The notes beneath the pieces were generated by a model. That model saw only the letters and a program-made list of their open reading frames with translations. It was not told the origin of the DNA and did no database searches. From assembly GCF_000170835.1 (NCBI RefSeq), contig NZ_ABCP01000002.1:248001-312000 (forward strand): 64,000 nucleotides of DNA, given 5' to 3'. The translations under genes were made by a program, and so were the position numbers. Below, one piece after another: positions 1 to 7,982 of the stretch. This DNA is from Marinobacter algicola DG893 (lineage in GTDB: Bacteria; Pseudomonadota; Gammaproteobacteria; Pseudomonadales; Oleiphilaceae). How positions within the stretch are numbered: position 1 is the stretch's first letter; each line of letters opens with the position of its first letter.

Positions 1-641
1 ATCGCCGCCCAAATGACCGGTTGCCTCAGGATGTCGGCCATTGGACGACCACCCTCCCCCAAGGCTTCCCGTACTCGCTCGCCGCTGGCGCGGTACCCGA
101 AAACCAGTACGACCATAGCCAGCACCTGCACGACACTCAGTGCAAGCCATCCCCCCATGAAAGGGTATTCGGCTTGACGTCCACCGCCCAAAAGCGCAAT
201 TTCCGGCCCCAGCCACGCCGCTAAAAGGCCGCCGAGAAGCACCCTGGCTGCTGCGGAGCCAGCCATCTCGGGCTCGACTGACTCCATGGCCGCAAAGCGG
301 TACTGGTGAACCACCGCCAGCCCGGTTCCACCCACAACTGCCGCAGCGCACAAGAACGGGAAACTCGCATTCCAGGCTGACAGCGCACCAAACAACCCGG
401 ACACCATACCCGCCAGCGCGCCAAGCAACATAACCGGCTTTCGCCCAAGGCGCTCCATCAACCACGTGGCGGGTTTAATAGCCAGGACTGTTCCAACAAC
501 CACAAGGCCCACGGGCAGGGTTGCCCACTCGGGTGATGGCGCCAGAAGACGTCCGTGAATGCTTCCGATAAAGACGATAAAAGGCGCTGTACACATGGCA
601 AGCGCCTGGGCGGCGACCAGTATCCATACATTGATCGGCAT
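1..641 (-). CDS. MFS transporter, C-terminal part beyond window
   Basis: The reverse strand is open from an ATG at 641 to the window edge, giving at least 213 residues. The protein starts MPINVWILVAAQ and has several hydrophobic segments. A basic loop after the second one (around WLMERLGRKPVML, residues 60-72) matches the conserved loop between helices 2 and 3 of the major facilitator superfamily. I therefore call it the N-terminal half of an MFS permease; the substrate cannot be told. The start lies only 9 nt after the cheR stop, so the gene is probably read from the cheR transcript, with any ribosome-binding site inside the end of cheR. No Shine-Dalgarno sequence is obvious. The 3' end is outside the window. 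Confidence 0.75.
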   Translation of the reverse strand, partial: MPINVWILVAAQALAMCTAPFIVFIGSIHGRLLAPSPEWATLPVGLVVVGTVLAIKPATWLMERLGRKPVMLLGALAGMVSGLFGALSAWNASFPFLCAAAVVGGTGLAVVHQYRFAAMESVEPEMAGSAAARVLLGGLLAAWLGPEIALLGGGRQAEYPFMGGWLALSVVQVLAMVVLVFGYRASGERVREALGEGGRPMADILRQPVIWAA

Positions 642-650
642 TGGGTGAGC

Positions 651-1478
651 CTATTTCTTGCGGTAGATAATCCCTGGGTGGCATTGCACCATTTCGTAGA
701 GGTGAGGCAGCCCGTTCAGCGATTCCGATGCTCCCAGTATCAGGTAACCACCGGGATTGAGAGTGGCGTGGATACGGGTCAGGATGTCCTTTTTAAGCTC
801 AGCCGAGAAGTAGATCAGTACGTTCCGGCACATAACGATATCAAACTTCCCGAGCATGTAGCGTTCAAGCAGGTTCAGTTCCCTGAACTCCACCATGCTC
901 TTGATCTGCGGTCGGATCTGCCAGCTGCCGTTCATGGCGGGGGTGAAAAACTGCTTTTGCCGTTCGGGAGACAGGCCCCGACCAATGGCGATCATCTCGT
1001 ACTCGCCGCGGCGCGCAACCTCAAGAACGCTTTTCGAGATGTCGGTGGCGGTGATCTTCACATCCCTCAGTCTACCCGGCCGCTGGCGACGAAATTCTTC
1101 AAGAATCATCGCGACCGAATAGGGTTCCTGACCTGTCGAACAGGCGGCAGACCAGATACGGAGTGACTGTGTCGATTTTCTGTCGCCGAATTCGGGCAAC
1201 AGCTTTTCCTGCAGGATGCGAAACGGGTGATTGTCGCGAAACCAGAGGGTTTCGTTCGTCGTCATTGCGTCGATCACGACTTCTTTCAGGCTGCTCCGAC
1301 CGGTTCTTTTTACCCGATCAAGCAGATCCCCCAAGGTACTTAGCTTGTTCTCTTCCATGATTCGCCGCAAACGGCTCTTCACCAGGTACTGCTTGTTATC
1401 CCCGAGCAAAATGCCACACGCATCCTGCAGGAATGATTTAAAGGCCTCGTATTCCTGTGGCGTTATTTCAGCTTTCAT
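651..1478 (-). CDS. cheR: Chemotaxis protein methyltransferase CheR
   Basis: A 275-residue protein of normal CheR length. CheR transfers methyl groups from S-adenosylmethionine to glutamates of chemoreceptors, setting adaptation in chemotaxis. Residues 1-70 form the helical CheR N-domain. The motif TTNETLWFRD (73-82) and the SAM-binding loop IWSAACSTGQEPYS (108-121) are typical of the family, and DIVMCRNVLIYF marks the later part of the catalytic domain. It lies 41 nt downstream of cheV on the same strand and the two form an operon. The same cheR-cheV-flgA-flgM-flgN neighbourhood is known from Pseudomonas aeruginosa. Confidence 0.95.
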   Translation of the reverse strand: MKAEITPQEYEAFKSFLQDACGILLGDNKQYLVKSRLRRIMEENKLSTLGDLLDRVKRTGRSSLKEVVIDAMTTNETLWFRDNHPFRILQEKLLPEFGDRKSTQSLRIWSAACSTGQEPYSVAMILEEFRRQRPGRLRDVKITATDISKSVLEVARRGEYEMIAIGRGLSPERQKQFFTPAMNGSWQIRPQIKSMVEFRELNLLERYMLGKFDIVMCRNVLIYFSAELKKDILTRIHATLNPGGYLILGASESLNGLPHLYEMVQCHPGIIYRKK

Positions 1479-1519
1479 TGGATCTCATTATCGAGTGAGT
1501 CGGAAGTAACGGAAGAGCG

Positions 1520-2452
1520 TCACTGCTCGCGGTCGACAATTTCCATGACCCTTTCAGCCAACTCATCGGGGCTGAATTTAGCCATGAAATCGTCAGCGCC
1601 TACCTTCTGCACCATCGCCTTGTTAAACACGCCACTCAGAGACGTGTGCAACATGATAAATACATCCTTGATTGCAGGCTCATTTTTACACTTGGTGACC
1701 AGAGTGTACCCGTCCATTTCTGGCATTTCGACATCGGATATAATCAAACACAGGTGATCGACTGCGCGAGAGCCATCTGCCGTAACTTCTTTCAGGTAAT
1801 CCAAGGCCTGCCTGCCGTCATTTTTGGTCACCACTTCCATACCGATGGCTGTGAGGCAACGTTCGATCTGACGTCGGGCCACTGCGGAGTCATCCACGAC
1901 AAGCACTGGCAGATGGCCGGGCACCCTCTCTGAACTGCGGTTGCGAACGTCTTCGGTGACATCCTCCTCAAACGGAGAGACTTCGGAGAGTATCTTTTCA
2001 ACATCGATAATCTCAATCAGCTTGTCTTCAAAGTGGGTTACCGCCGTCAAGTAAACATCTTTGCCCGCACCTTTCGGTGGCGGCAGGATGTCTTCCCAGT
2101 TCATATTCACGATGCGGTCCACACCGGCCACCAGGAAACCCTGGGTCTTGCGGTTGTATTCCGTAATGATCACGAAGCTGGTGGCCATTTCTTCCTTGGG
2201 GATGCCAGGCAGCCGGATTGACATGCCAAGATCAATGATAGGGATAGTCTCGCCACGAATATGGGCCACACCTCGAACCATAGGGCGACTATTCGGCAAT
2301 GATGACAACCGGGGACACTGCAGCACTTCCTTTACCTTGAAGACATTAATGCCGTACATCTGCCGGCCCCGAAGGCGAAATAACAGAAGCTCCAGACGAT
2401 TTTGCCCCACCAGCTGGGTGCGCTGATTAACACTGTCCAATACCCCTGCCAT
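1520..2452 (-). CDS. cheV: Chemotaxis coupling protein CheV (CheW-REC)
   Basis: The protein is 310 residues if started at the ATG at 2452 (MAGVLDSVNQRTQLVG), which is the canonical CheV N-terminus. A GGGAG box lies about 10 nt upstream. An in-frame ATG at 2491 would add 13 residues and is less likely. Residues 1 to about 165 form a CheW-like domain that couples receptors to CheA. A receiver domain follows, beginning VLVVDDSAVARRQ, with the phospho-acceptor Asp in IISDVEMPEMDG. CheV acts at the receptor array and its phosphorylation tunes adaptation. It is co-directional with cheR and divergent from flgA. Confidence 0.95.
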   Translation of the reverse strand: MAGVLDSVNQRTQLVGQNRLELLLFRLRGRQMYGINVFKVKEVLQCPRLSSLPNSRPMVRGVAHIRGETIPIIDLGMSIRLPGIPKEEMATSFVIITEYNRKTQGFLVAGVDRIVNMNWEDILPPPKGAGKDVYLTAVTHFEDKLIEIIDVEKILSEVSPFEEDVTEDVRNRSSERVPGHLPVLVVDDSAVARRQIERCLTAIGMEVVTKNDGRQALDYLKEVTADGSRAVDHLCLIISDVEMPEMDGYTLVTKCKNEPAIKDVFIMLHTSLSGVFNKAMVQKVGADDFMAKFSPDELAERVMEIVDREQ

Positions 2453-2526
2453 CGTCTTTATCTCCCGCTCGAAACGTCTTGCCGCCGGCATGCATCTTGC
2501 TGCGATATTCTAAAAAGTCGTTTGGG

Positions 2527-2543
2527 ACCGGCTATGTGCCGGT
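2527..2543. repeat. Inverted repeat in the cheV/flgA divergent region
   Basis: ACCGGC-TATGT-GCCGGT is a perfect 6-bp stem with a 5-nt loop. It lies between the divergent cheV and flgA genes. It could be an operator or a small hairpin in the cheV leader. There is no T-tract, so a terminator is unlikely. I found no convincing sigma-54 or sigma-28 promoter for either gene in this region. Confidence 0.35.
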
Positions 2544-2650
2544 TTATTGACTCACTCGATAGGCTTAACGGCCGAATCCGGAAATCATTAGGATATTCCT
2601 GAACTCGGGGCCTTGCCCGGTTAATGACAGCATAGGACAAACTGCCGCGT

Positions 2651-3355
2651 ATGCGCATTACCAATTTCACCATCATACTGCTATTCGCCGTATCGGCCTG
2701 CCCCGCCATGGCTTCCACAACCACGGCCGAGCAGATCCACAGTGGCGCAGACCAATTTCTGGCGGCTTTTTCAGACGCTCAGGCAACCGAAGGCTATTCG
2801 GTTTCCTACGATACCGGCCAACTCGACGCACGCCTTTCGCTCGCAACCTGCGAGACCCCACTCAGCGTATCGTTCAGCGGCGACCCCTGGAAGACCACCC
2901 AACCCTCACTACTGGTTTCCTGCGAGGGCGAGCGCCCCTGGCGCATGTTCCTTCCGGTGTCGGTGACAATAACCGGTGACGCCATGGTTGCCGCCCGTCC
3001 TCTGGGCCGCGGCGAACGACTAACGAAAGCGGCAATACGGTCAGATAACGTGGTGGTGAACTCAATTCGACGGGGTGCAATAACCAATATCGAGCAACTT
3101 GTGGGCATGGAAATGCGCCGCGGGGTGAACACCGGAACCGTATTTACGCCGGATCTGGTGTTGGCACCCGCCGCGATCGAACGGGGGGACCATGTTATCA
3201 TCAGCGCCCGCAGCGGCAATTTTTCGGTAAACTCAAGGGGCAAGGCCCTGGCCAGTGGCAGCATCGGAGAACAGGTTCTGGTTGAGAACCTCTCGTCCTC
3301 CCGCACCGTGCGCGCCCGTGTGACGGCACCCGGCCATGTCGAGATTCCCATGTAG
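2651..3355 (+). CDS. flgA: Flagellar P-ring assembly chaperone FlgA
   Basis: A 234-residue periplasmic chaperone needed to polymerise FlgI into the P-ring around the flagellar rod. The N-terminus (MRITNFTIILLFAVSACPAMA) is a Sec signal peptide. The C-terminal half carries the SAF domain typical of FlgA, around ARPLGRGERLTKAAI and the stretch QLVGMEMRRGVNTGTVF, ending in SSRTVRARVTAPGHVEI. The gene is single, divergent from cheV, and ended by a strong hairpin at 3383-3406, so flgM downstream is transcribed separately. Confidence 0.92.
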   Translation: MRITNFTIILLFAVSACPAMASTTTAEQIHSGADQFLAAFSDAQATEGYSVSYDTGQLDARLSLATCETPLSVSFSGDPWKTTQPSLLVSCEGERPWRMFLPVSVTITGDAMVAARPLGRGERLTKAAIRSDNVVVNSIRRGAITNIEQLVGMEMRRGVNTGTVFTPDLVLAPAAIERGDHVIISARSGNFSVNSRGKALASGSIGEQVLVENLSSSRTVRARVTAPGHVEIPM

Positions 3356-3382
3356 CCTGGTTCCCGGCATTGATTCACCGGA

Positions 3383-3406
3383 AACGGCAATGTGTTGCCG
3401 TTTTTT
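3383..3406 (+). terminator. Rho-independent terminator of flgA
   Basis: AACGGCAA-TGTG-TTGCCGTT is an 8-bp perfect stem with a 4-nt loop, followed directly by a run of T. It lies 27 nt after the flgA stop and separates flgA from the sigma-28 promoter of flgM. Confidence 0.85.
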
Positions 3407-3448
3407 GGAAAGATGACAAGAGTGTCATTCAACGCTCGCAAAAATCGC

Positions 3449-3475
3449 TAAAGAAACATCAAGCCATGCCGATAG
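3449..3475 (+). promoter_or_regulatory. Sigma-28 (FliA) promoter of flgM
   Basis: TAAA at 3449-3452, exactly 15 nt, then GCCGATAG at 3468-3475. This fits the FliA consensus TAAA-N15-GCCGATAA with one mismatch in the last base. It places flgM-flgN in the late flagellar class. Transcription would begin near 3482, about 50 nt before the flgM ATG. Confidence 0.8.
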
Positions 3476-3533
3476 ACAGGTATGAAATTTTTGGAGCCGC
3501 CCAACGCGGCCGACCAGTTGAGCAGGTAACGTT

Positions 3534-3860
3534 ATGTCAGTTGACTTTAATGGAATAGGCCCAGGCCAGGTCAACACCCAGAAAACCACGGCCGATAAAT
3601 CTTCCGCTACCCAAAGCACTCAGCCCTCTACAGCTGAGCAGGCAAAGTCACAGGCGCAAAGCGCCCGCGGCGAAAACGTCAACTTGAGCAGCCAGGCGAA
3701 GAACCTGAAACAGCTCGAGCAGAAGCTCGGCAGTTATCCGGAAATGGACGATGATCGCATCGAGCAGATTCGCTCTGCCCTGGAAAGCGGCTCCTATAAG
3801 ATTGACGCAGAGAAACTGGCCCAGAAAATGCTTGAGATGGATGAAAGCATTTTCGGGTGA
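3534..3860 (+). CDS. flgM: Anti-sigma-28 factor FlgM
   Basis: A 108-residue protein. FlgM binds and inhibits FliA (sigma-28) until the hook is complete, then leaves the cell through the flagellar export channel. The N-terminal half (MSVDFNGIGPGQVNTQ and a Ser/Thr/Gln-rich stretch) is low-complexity and likely disordered. The C-terminal half has the FlgM signature, from VNLSSQAKNLKQLEQ through DDRIEQIRSALESGSYKI to AEKLAQKMLEMDESIFG. A FliA promoter lies directly upstream, so FlgM sits under the factor it inhibits. flgN starts 7 nt after its stop. Confidence 0.95.
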   Translation: MSVDFNGIGPGQVNTQKTTADKSSATQSTQPSTAEQAKSQAQSARGENVNLSSQAKNLKQLEQKLGSYPEMDDDRIEQIRSALESGSYKIDAEKLAQKMLEMDESIFG

Positions 3861-3867
3861 GTAGATC

Positions 3868-4338
3868 ATGGCCGCAATTGATGAATTGAAAGACCTTTTG
3901 TCTCAGGATATCCGCCAACTCGAATCCCTGGCGGACGTCCTGCAGCAGGAAAAAGCCTGCCTTTCCACGTCTGATATCCGTAAACTCGAAGCCCTGACTG
4001 GCGAGAAAAACACTTTGCTGGGACAGATTCGTGATCGAGCCAAGCTCAAAATCCGCCTACTGGTGTCGATGGGCTTTCGACCGGAAAACGGAGCCCCCTC
4101 ACGGTTTATTCTTAGCGCCGGCCTGTCAGATGTTTACGACTTATGGCGGGACGCCGACGAACGTCTTAAGACCTGTCACCAGTTGAATAGCAATAACGGG
4201 CGGGTTGTCAGTCACCTGCAGAAGCGCCTTTCACGTCTGACTGATATATTCCGCGGTGTTGCCGGGCACCAGACCCTCTACGGCGCTCAGGGCGAACAAA
4301 AAGCCGTATCACACCGCACCGTTCTGGCGAGCGCCTGA
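3868..4338 (+). CDS. flgN: Flagellar export chaperone FlgN
   Basis: A 156-residue, mostly helical cytoplasmic protein in the FlgN position directly after flgM. FlgN chaperones the hook-filament junction proteins FlgK and FlgL. Visible features are the long amphipathic N-terminal helices (DELKDLLSQDIRQLESLADV and EKNTLLGQIRDRAKLKIRL) typical of the family. The start is an ATG 7 nt after the flgM stop, and the GGGTGAG at the end of flgM serves as ribosome-binding site. FlgN diverges quickly in sequence, so the call rests on both context and helical pattern. Confidence 0.85.
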   Translation: MAAIDELKDLLSQDIRQLESLADVLQQEKACLSTSDIRKLEALTGEKNTLLGQIRDRAKLKIRLLVSMGFRPENGAPSRFILSAGLSDVYDLWRDADERLKTCHQLNSNNGRVVSHLQKRLSRLTDIFRGVAGHQTLYGAQGEQKAVSHRTVLASA

Positions 4339-4348
4339 CCAGGCTCCG

Positions 4349-4370
4349 GGGCTCCGTAAAATCGGAGCCC
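4349..4370. terminator. Hairpin between convergent flgN and the MshEN gene
   Basis: GGGCTCCG-TAAAAT-CGGAGCCC is a perfect 8-bp stem with a 6-nt loop. It lies between the stop codons of flgN (4338) and the convergent gene ending at 4382. No strong T-tract is present on either side. Its position suggests a shared, bidirectional terminator. Confidence 0.5.
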
Positions 4371-4381
4371 AACACATCCCA

Positions 4382-5119
4382 TCAGCGAGTATAGATTGTC
4401 ATCTGGGAATCCGGATGGAAGCGGATATTGTCGAGGGCGATGTTCCCCATGGAAGGTCCCTGGCTGCCGCTGACTCGGATATTGTCCATGCGGATCTGCT
4501 CGATCCTTTCCGGGAAAGCCAGAGTGAGCCCGCCATCGTCACGGACCGCATAACGGGGAACATCATCCCGATAATGCACCCCGGATATCGTCAGATCGGA
4601 ATCCAGGAAGTTCAGCACCGGCACAAAAATGTTCGCTGTCAGCTTGAGGCCTTCGATCACATCCGGATCGACCTGCCCTGAGCCATCATGACTTCCAGTC
4701 ATGGCGGACACATTGGCAATACGCTCCAGTAACGATTGATCACCTTGCCCGGCCACACCGGCCAGCTCGTCGTCATTAAGCGGCGACAAACCGGATCGCT
4801 CGTACAGTTGACCGGTGTCGGTGACGTCACGTGAATCATTCGTGGTGCTGCCGGCGGCAAAACTGACCAGTGGCTGAAATGGCAACACCGCCATGGTGAC
4901 CAGGGCAGCCGCGTTGCGGTAACGTGATTGGTGCTTGAGCACCCGATGGAGCTCACGCTCGGTAATCCAGCCGGACTGTATAAACACCTCGCCGAGCCGC
5001 TGACCGGTCTCATGCTGTAGGCGCAAGCCCTCTTCCAACTGAATTTCGGAAAGGTATCCCCGATTTATCAGCAACCGACCGAGACGGGATTTTTCTTCGA
5101 AGCCCTGACGGATTTTCAA
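4382..5119 (-). CDS. MshEN-domain membrane protein, putative c-di-GMP receptor
   Basis: A 245-residue protein that I cannot assign to a named gene. Residues 12-35 and 41-64 are two copies of the 24-residue MshEN motif, separated by exactly 5 residues. The first has R12-L13-G14, L17, G21, L28, L32 and Q35. The second has R41-L42-G43, F46, G50, L57, L61 and Q64. In known MshEN domains (N-termini of some type II secretion and pilus ATPases) this arrangement binds cyclic-di-GMP. No ATPase domain follows. Residues 70-89 are hydrophobic ([19 protein letters not shown]). Then comes a [12 protein letters not shown] segment (about 107-118) and a beta-rich tail ending MTIYTR. I associate the DDEL-GQ motif with FilA/DUF6160-like surface proteins, from memory only. 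I infer a cytoplasmic c-di-GMP sensor tethered to an exported domain. Confidence 0.7.
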   Translation of the reverse strand: MKIRQGFEEKSRLGRLLINRGYLSEIQLEEGLRLQHETGQRLGEVFIQSGWITERELHRVLKHQSRYRNAAALVTMAVLPFQPLVSFAAGSTTNDSRDVTDTGQLYERSGLSPLNDDELAGVAGQGDQSLLERIANVSAMTGSHDGSGQVDPDVIEGLKLTANIFVPVLNFLDSDLTISGVHYRDDVPRYAVRDDGGLTLAFPERIEQIRMDNIRVSGSQGPSMGNIALDNIRFHPDSQMTIYTR

Positions 5120-5361
5120 GGTATGCCTCCAATAGCTTCACAGTAATTGCCGTACAACCTGGCCCGGTCAGAGTGCATCAATGTCACCGATGCGATAAAA
5201 GGTTAGCTTATAGTCATGAACTCCGCAGGGAATATGCCCGACTTGACAAGTATTATCTGCTAACATCCTGCAACAGACTGGATTCATGGGAACAGTATCG
5301 CAGCAAACATTCCCGGAGCTACCTACTATCCCCTGATACTAACTATGTGAGCCATTATAGA

Positions 5362-5979
5362 ATGACAAATTCCGTAAAACCGTTTCGTTATGTGATGCAA
5401 ATCGCTCTATCTGTAACCTTCATGCTGGGGTTCGCCAACTGCCTGGCAGCAGAGGGGCAACAAAGTGACCTGCCCCAGGTGATTATTGAAACCAGCGAAG
5501 GTGCTATTGAGGTGACCCTGCGACCGGACATCGCTCCCAAGACCGTTGAGAATTTCATCACCTACGCCAAAAACGGATTCTACGAAGGAACACTGTTCCA
5601 CAGGGTCATTTCGGGTTTTATGATTCAGGGTGGCGGTTTTGACCAGGATCTACGGCAAAAACAGACCCGTAGCCCCATCCGTAACGAAGCCAAGCCAACC
5701 GCCAAGAACCTTCGTGGTACGATCGCCATGGCCCGCACAAGCTCACCGGATTCCGCCACGTCCCAGTTTTTCATCAACTTGACCGACAACGACTTCCTGA
5801 ACGCAGGTGTCCGGGGCCCGGGCTATGCGGTATTTGGCAAGGTGACCGGGGGAATGGGTGTTGTGGATGCGATCGCCAGCAAGAAAACGGTCAGATCCCG
5901 AGGGATGGCAGACGTGCCCCAGGAACCCGTCATTATTCGTAGCGTTTCGGTCCGGCAAACCGATACCGCAGCAGAGTAG
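5362..5979 (+). CDS. Exported cyclophilin-type peptidyl-prolyl isomerase
   Basis: The likely start is the ATG at 5362, giving 205 residues. The frame is open further upstream to 5173, but the extra 63 residues look non-coding. A second ATG at 5395 would also give a signal peptide. The N-terminus ([19 protein letters not shown]) is a Sec signal, so the enzyme works in the periplasm, catalysing cis-trans isomerisation at prolines. Cyclophilin motifs are clear: [20 protein letters not shown], then GFMIQGGGF and [12 protein letters not shown]. It resembles PpiA. Ribosome-binding sites are weak for both starts. It lies 26 nt before mnmC. Confidence 0.9.
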   Translation: MTNSVKPFRYVMQIALSVTFMLGFANCLAAEGQQSDLPQVIIETSEGAIEVTLRPDIAPKTVENFITYAKNGFYEGTLFHRVISGFMIQGGGFDQDLRQKQTRSPIRNEAKPTAKNLRGTIAMARTSSPDSATSQFFINLTDNDFLNAGVRGPGYAVFGKVTGGMGVVDAIASKKTVRSRGMADVPQEPVIIRSVSVRQTDTAAE

Positions 5980-6005
5980 CCCGTTAAGCCTACTGACCGG
6001 ATACA

Positions 6006-7922
6006 ATGATCGTGACTGACCCAAGGCTTCCCTCCATTGAAACCGCCGACATTGATTGGAGTAATGGCGCACCCCGCTGTCGCCGCTTTGGCGATGTTTA
6101 CTTCTGCAGCGAGAATGGCCTTGAAGAAACGCGACATGTGTTTATCAGCCAGAACCGGCTTCGCGAACGTTTCTCCTTACTGCCCGCAGCCGCCCCCTTC
6201 GTTATCGCAGAAACAGGTTTTGGCACTGGCCTGAATTTCCTCGCAGCCTGGCAAGCCTGGGATGAAACAGCCACACCACGCAACGGTTGCCTGCATTTCG
6301 TCTCCGCCGAGCGTCACCCGTTGACTCATGACGACCTTGCCCGGGCACTCATGATGTGGCCAGAGCTCAAGGCCTACGCTGACCAACTGCTCGAACAATA
6401 TCCTGCCCCCACCTCCGGCGTCCATCGCCTGGTGCTCGCTGGCGGTCGTGTCAGGCTGACACTGTTTTTCGGCGATGTGGCCGATGCCTGGCGTGAACTG
6501 GATTTTCAGGCGGATGCGTGGTTCCTGGACGGTTTCGCGCCCGCGAAAAATCCTGGCATGTGGACAAGTGAAGTCATCGACGCGATACCGGGCCACAGCA
6601 AGCCTGGCACGACCCTCGCCACCTTTACATCCGTTGGCGAGGTGCGGCGACGGCTGATTGCGGCTGGCTTCACCATGCGGAAAGCTCCTGGATTTGGCCC
6701 AAAATGGGACATGTTGACCGGCACGCTGGGCGACGCCACCAGCCCAGAAACACCGCCAGCCGCAAACGACGTTGAGTCCATTGCCATCATTGGCGCCGGG
6801 GTCGCTGGCAGCCTGCTTGCCCGGAATCTGGCGGAGAGAGGACTGCATGTTACGGTGATTGACCAGGCCCAAGAGGCTGGAACAGCCGCTTCCGGCAATA
6901 TCCAGGGTGCGCTGTACGTCAAACTGGGCATTGAGTTCAATGATCAGGCAAAGCTCGGTCTCTCATCGTTGCTGTTCAGTCAACGTTACTATCAACAGTT
7001 CGGCGGAGAACACTGGCACCCTTCCGGGCTTGTTCAACTGGCGCACAGTGATAGCGAACAAGACCGTCAGAACCGTTTCATCGCCCGCAACGACTACCCC
7101 AGCGCGGTATTGCAGCAGATCAGTGCGGAACAGGCGTCTGAGCTTGCCGGCATACCCCTGACTCGGGGAGGCCTATGGTTTCCTCGCAGTGGATGGCTTG
7201 AGCCCGGCGGCCTTTGCCGGGCATTGATAGATCACGAGCGAATTTTTCAATGCTTTGGTTTTGATGTCCACCGACTTACCCCCTGCAATGGCAAATGGCA
7301 TATCGCAGGTAACGGCGAGCAGGATGTTGTAGTCGATCGGGTGGTGATATGCGCCGGCCATCAGACACCCGACCTTATTCCGTTGAAGGGTGGCTTCCGT
7401 TTCCGCGCGATTCGAGGGCAAGTAACCCACTTGCCTGCGAAGGGGGTGAAATGCCCGGATGTAGTGGTATGCGGATCAGGGTATCTCAATCCCGCCCACG
7501 GCGGTATGACCCTGGCCGGTGCTACCTTCGATCTTCATGATCCATCGCCGACCCTGTCCATCGAAAGCCATCGGGACAACCTTTCGATGCTTGATGCGAT
7601 GGTTCCAGGGGCGGTAGACAGGGATTCAGGCGACGTTGATCCGGCCAAACTCGATGGCAAAGTCGGGTTTCGATGCACTACCCACGATTATCAGCCGGTC
7701 GCCGGCCCTCTAATGGACGCCTATGGGCAACCACTGGAAGGAGTCAACCTGTTTACCGGTTTGGGTAGCAAAGGGCTGAGTTACGCCCCCCTGCTCGCAG
7801 AGTACCTTGCCGACCTGCTCTCAGGGCAGCCTGTCTGCCTCCCCGGCTCCCTCGCAAAACGGGTCGCGACGGGCCGTTGCCACCGAGTGGAGTTAACGGA
7901 GCAGGAAACTATTAGCGCCTGA
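6006..7922 (+). CDS. mnmC: Bifunctional tRNA-modification enzyme MnmC
   Basis: A 638-residue two-domain enzyme for the last steps of 5-methylaminomethyl-2-thiouridine synthesis at tRNA wobble position 34. The N-terminal methyltransferase domain has the SAM loop ETGFGTGLNFLAAW (69-82) and the FLDGFAPAKNPGMW motif. The C-terminal FAD-dependent oxidoreductase domain starts near residue 258 with IAIIGAGVAGSLLARNLAERG and contains RAIRGQVTHLPA. It removes the carboxymethyl group before methylation. Length is close to the E. coli protein (about 668). Both domains are intact, with no frameshift. Confidence 0.95.
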   Translation: MIVTDPRLPSIETADIDWSNGAPRCRRFGDVYFCSENGLEETRHVFISQNRLRERFSLLPAAAPFVIAETGFGTGLNFLAAWQAWDETATPRNGCLHFVSAERHPLTHDDLARALMMWPELKAYADQLLEQYPAPTSGVHRLVLAGGRVRLTLFFGDVADAWRELDFQADAWFLDGFAPAKNPGMWTSEVIDAIPGHSKPGTTLATFTSVGEVRRRLIAAGFTMRKAPGFGPKWDMLTGTLGDATSPETPPAANDVESIAIIGAGVAGSLLARNLAERGLHVTVIDQAQEAGTAASGNIQGALYVKLGIEFNDQAKLGLSSLLFSQRYYQQFGGEHWHPSGLVQLAHSDSEQDRQNRFIARNDYPSAVLQQISAEQASELAGIPLTRGGLWFPRSGWLEPGGLCRALIDHERIFQCFGFDVHRLTPCNGKWHIAGNGEQDVVVDRVVICAGHQTPDLIPLKGGFRFRAIRGQVTHLPAKGVKCPDVVVCGSGYLNPAHGGMTLAGATFDLHDPSPTLSIESHRDNLSMLDAMVPGAVDRDSGDVDPAKLDGKVGFRCTTHDYQPVAGPLMDAYGQPLEGVNLFTGLGSKGLSYAPLLAEYLADLLSGQPVCLPGSLAKRVATGRCHRVELTEQETISA

Positions 7923-7982
7923 AGAAATCTAATTTCCTGCCGATAACCGGAGAAGGCCCTGTTGTAACCGGAGCAGATCATT

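Noticed and set aside
2452-2650. Sigma-54 promoter for flgA
   Set aside because: No GG-N10-GC element with the wider TGGCAC-N5-TTGC pattern could be found by eye.
5243-5266. TTGACA box upstream of the cyclophilin gene as a promoter
   Set aside because: The nearest TAACAT is only 12 nt away and no -10 box lies at 16-18 nt.
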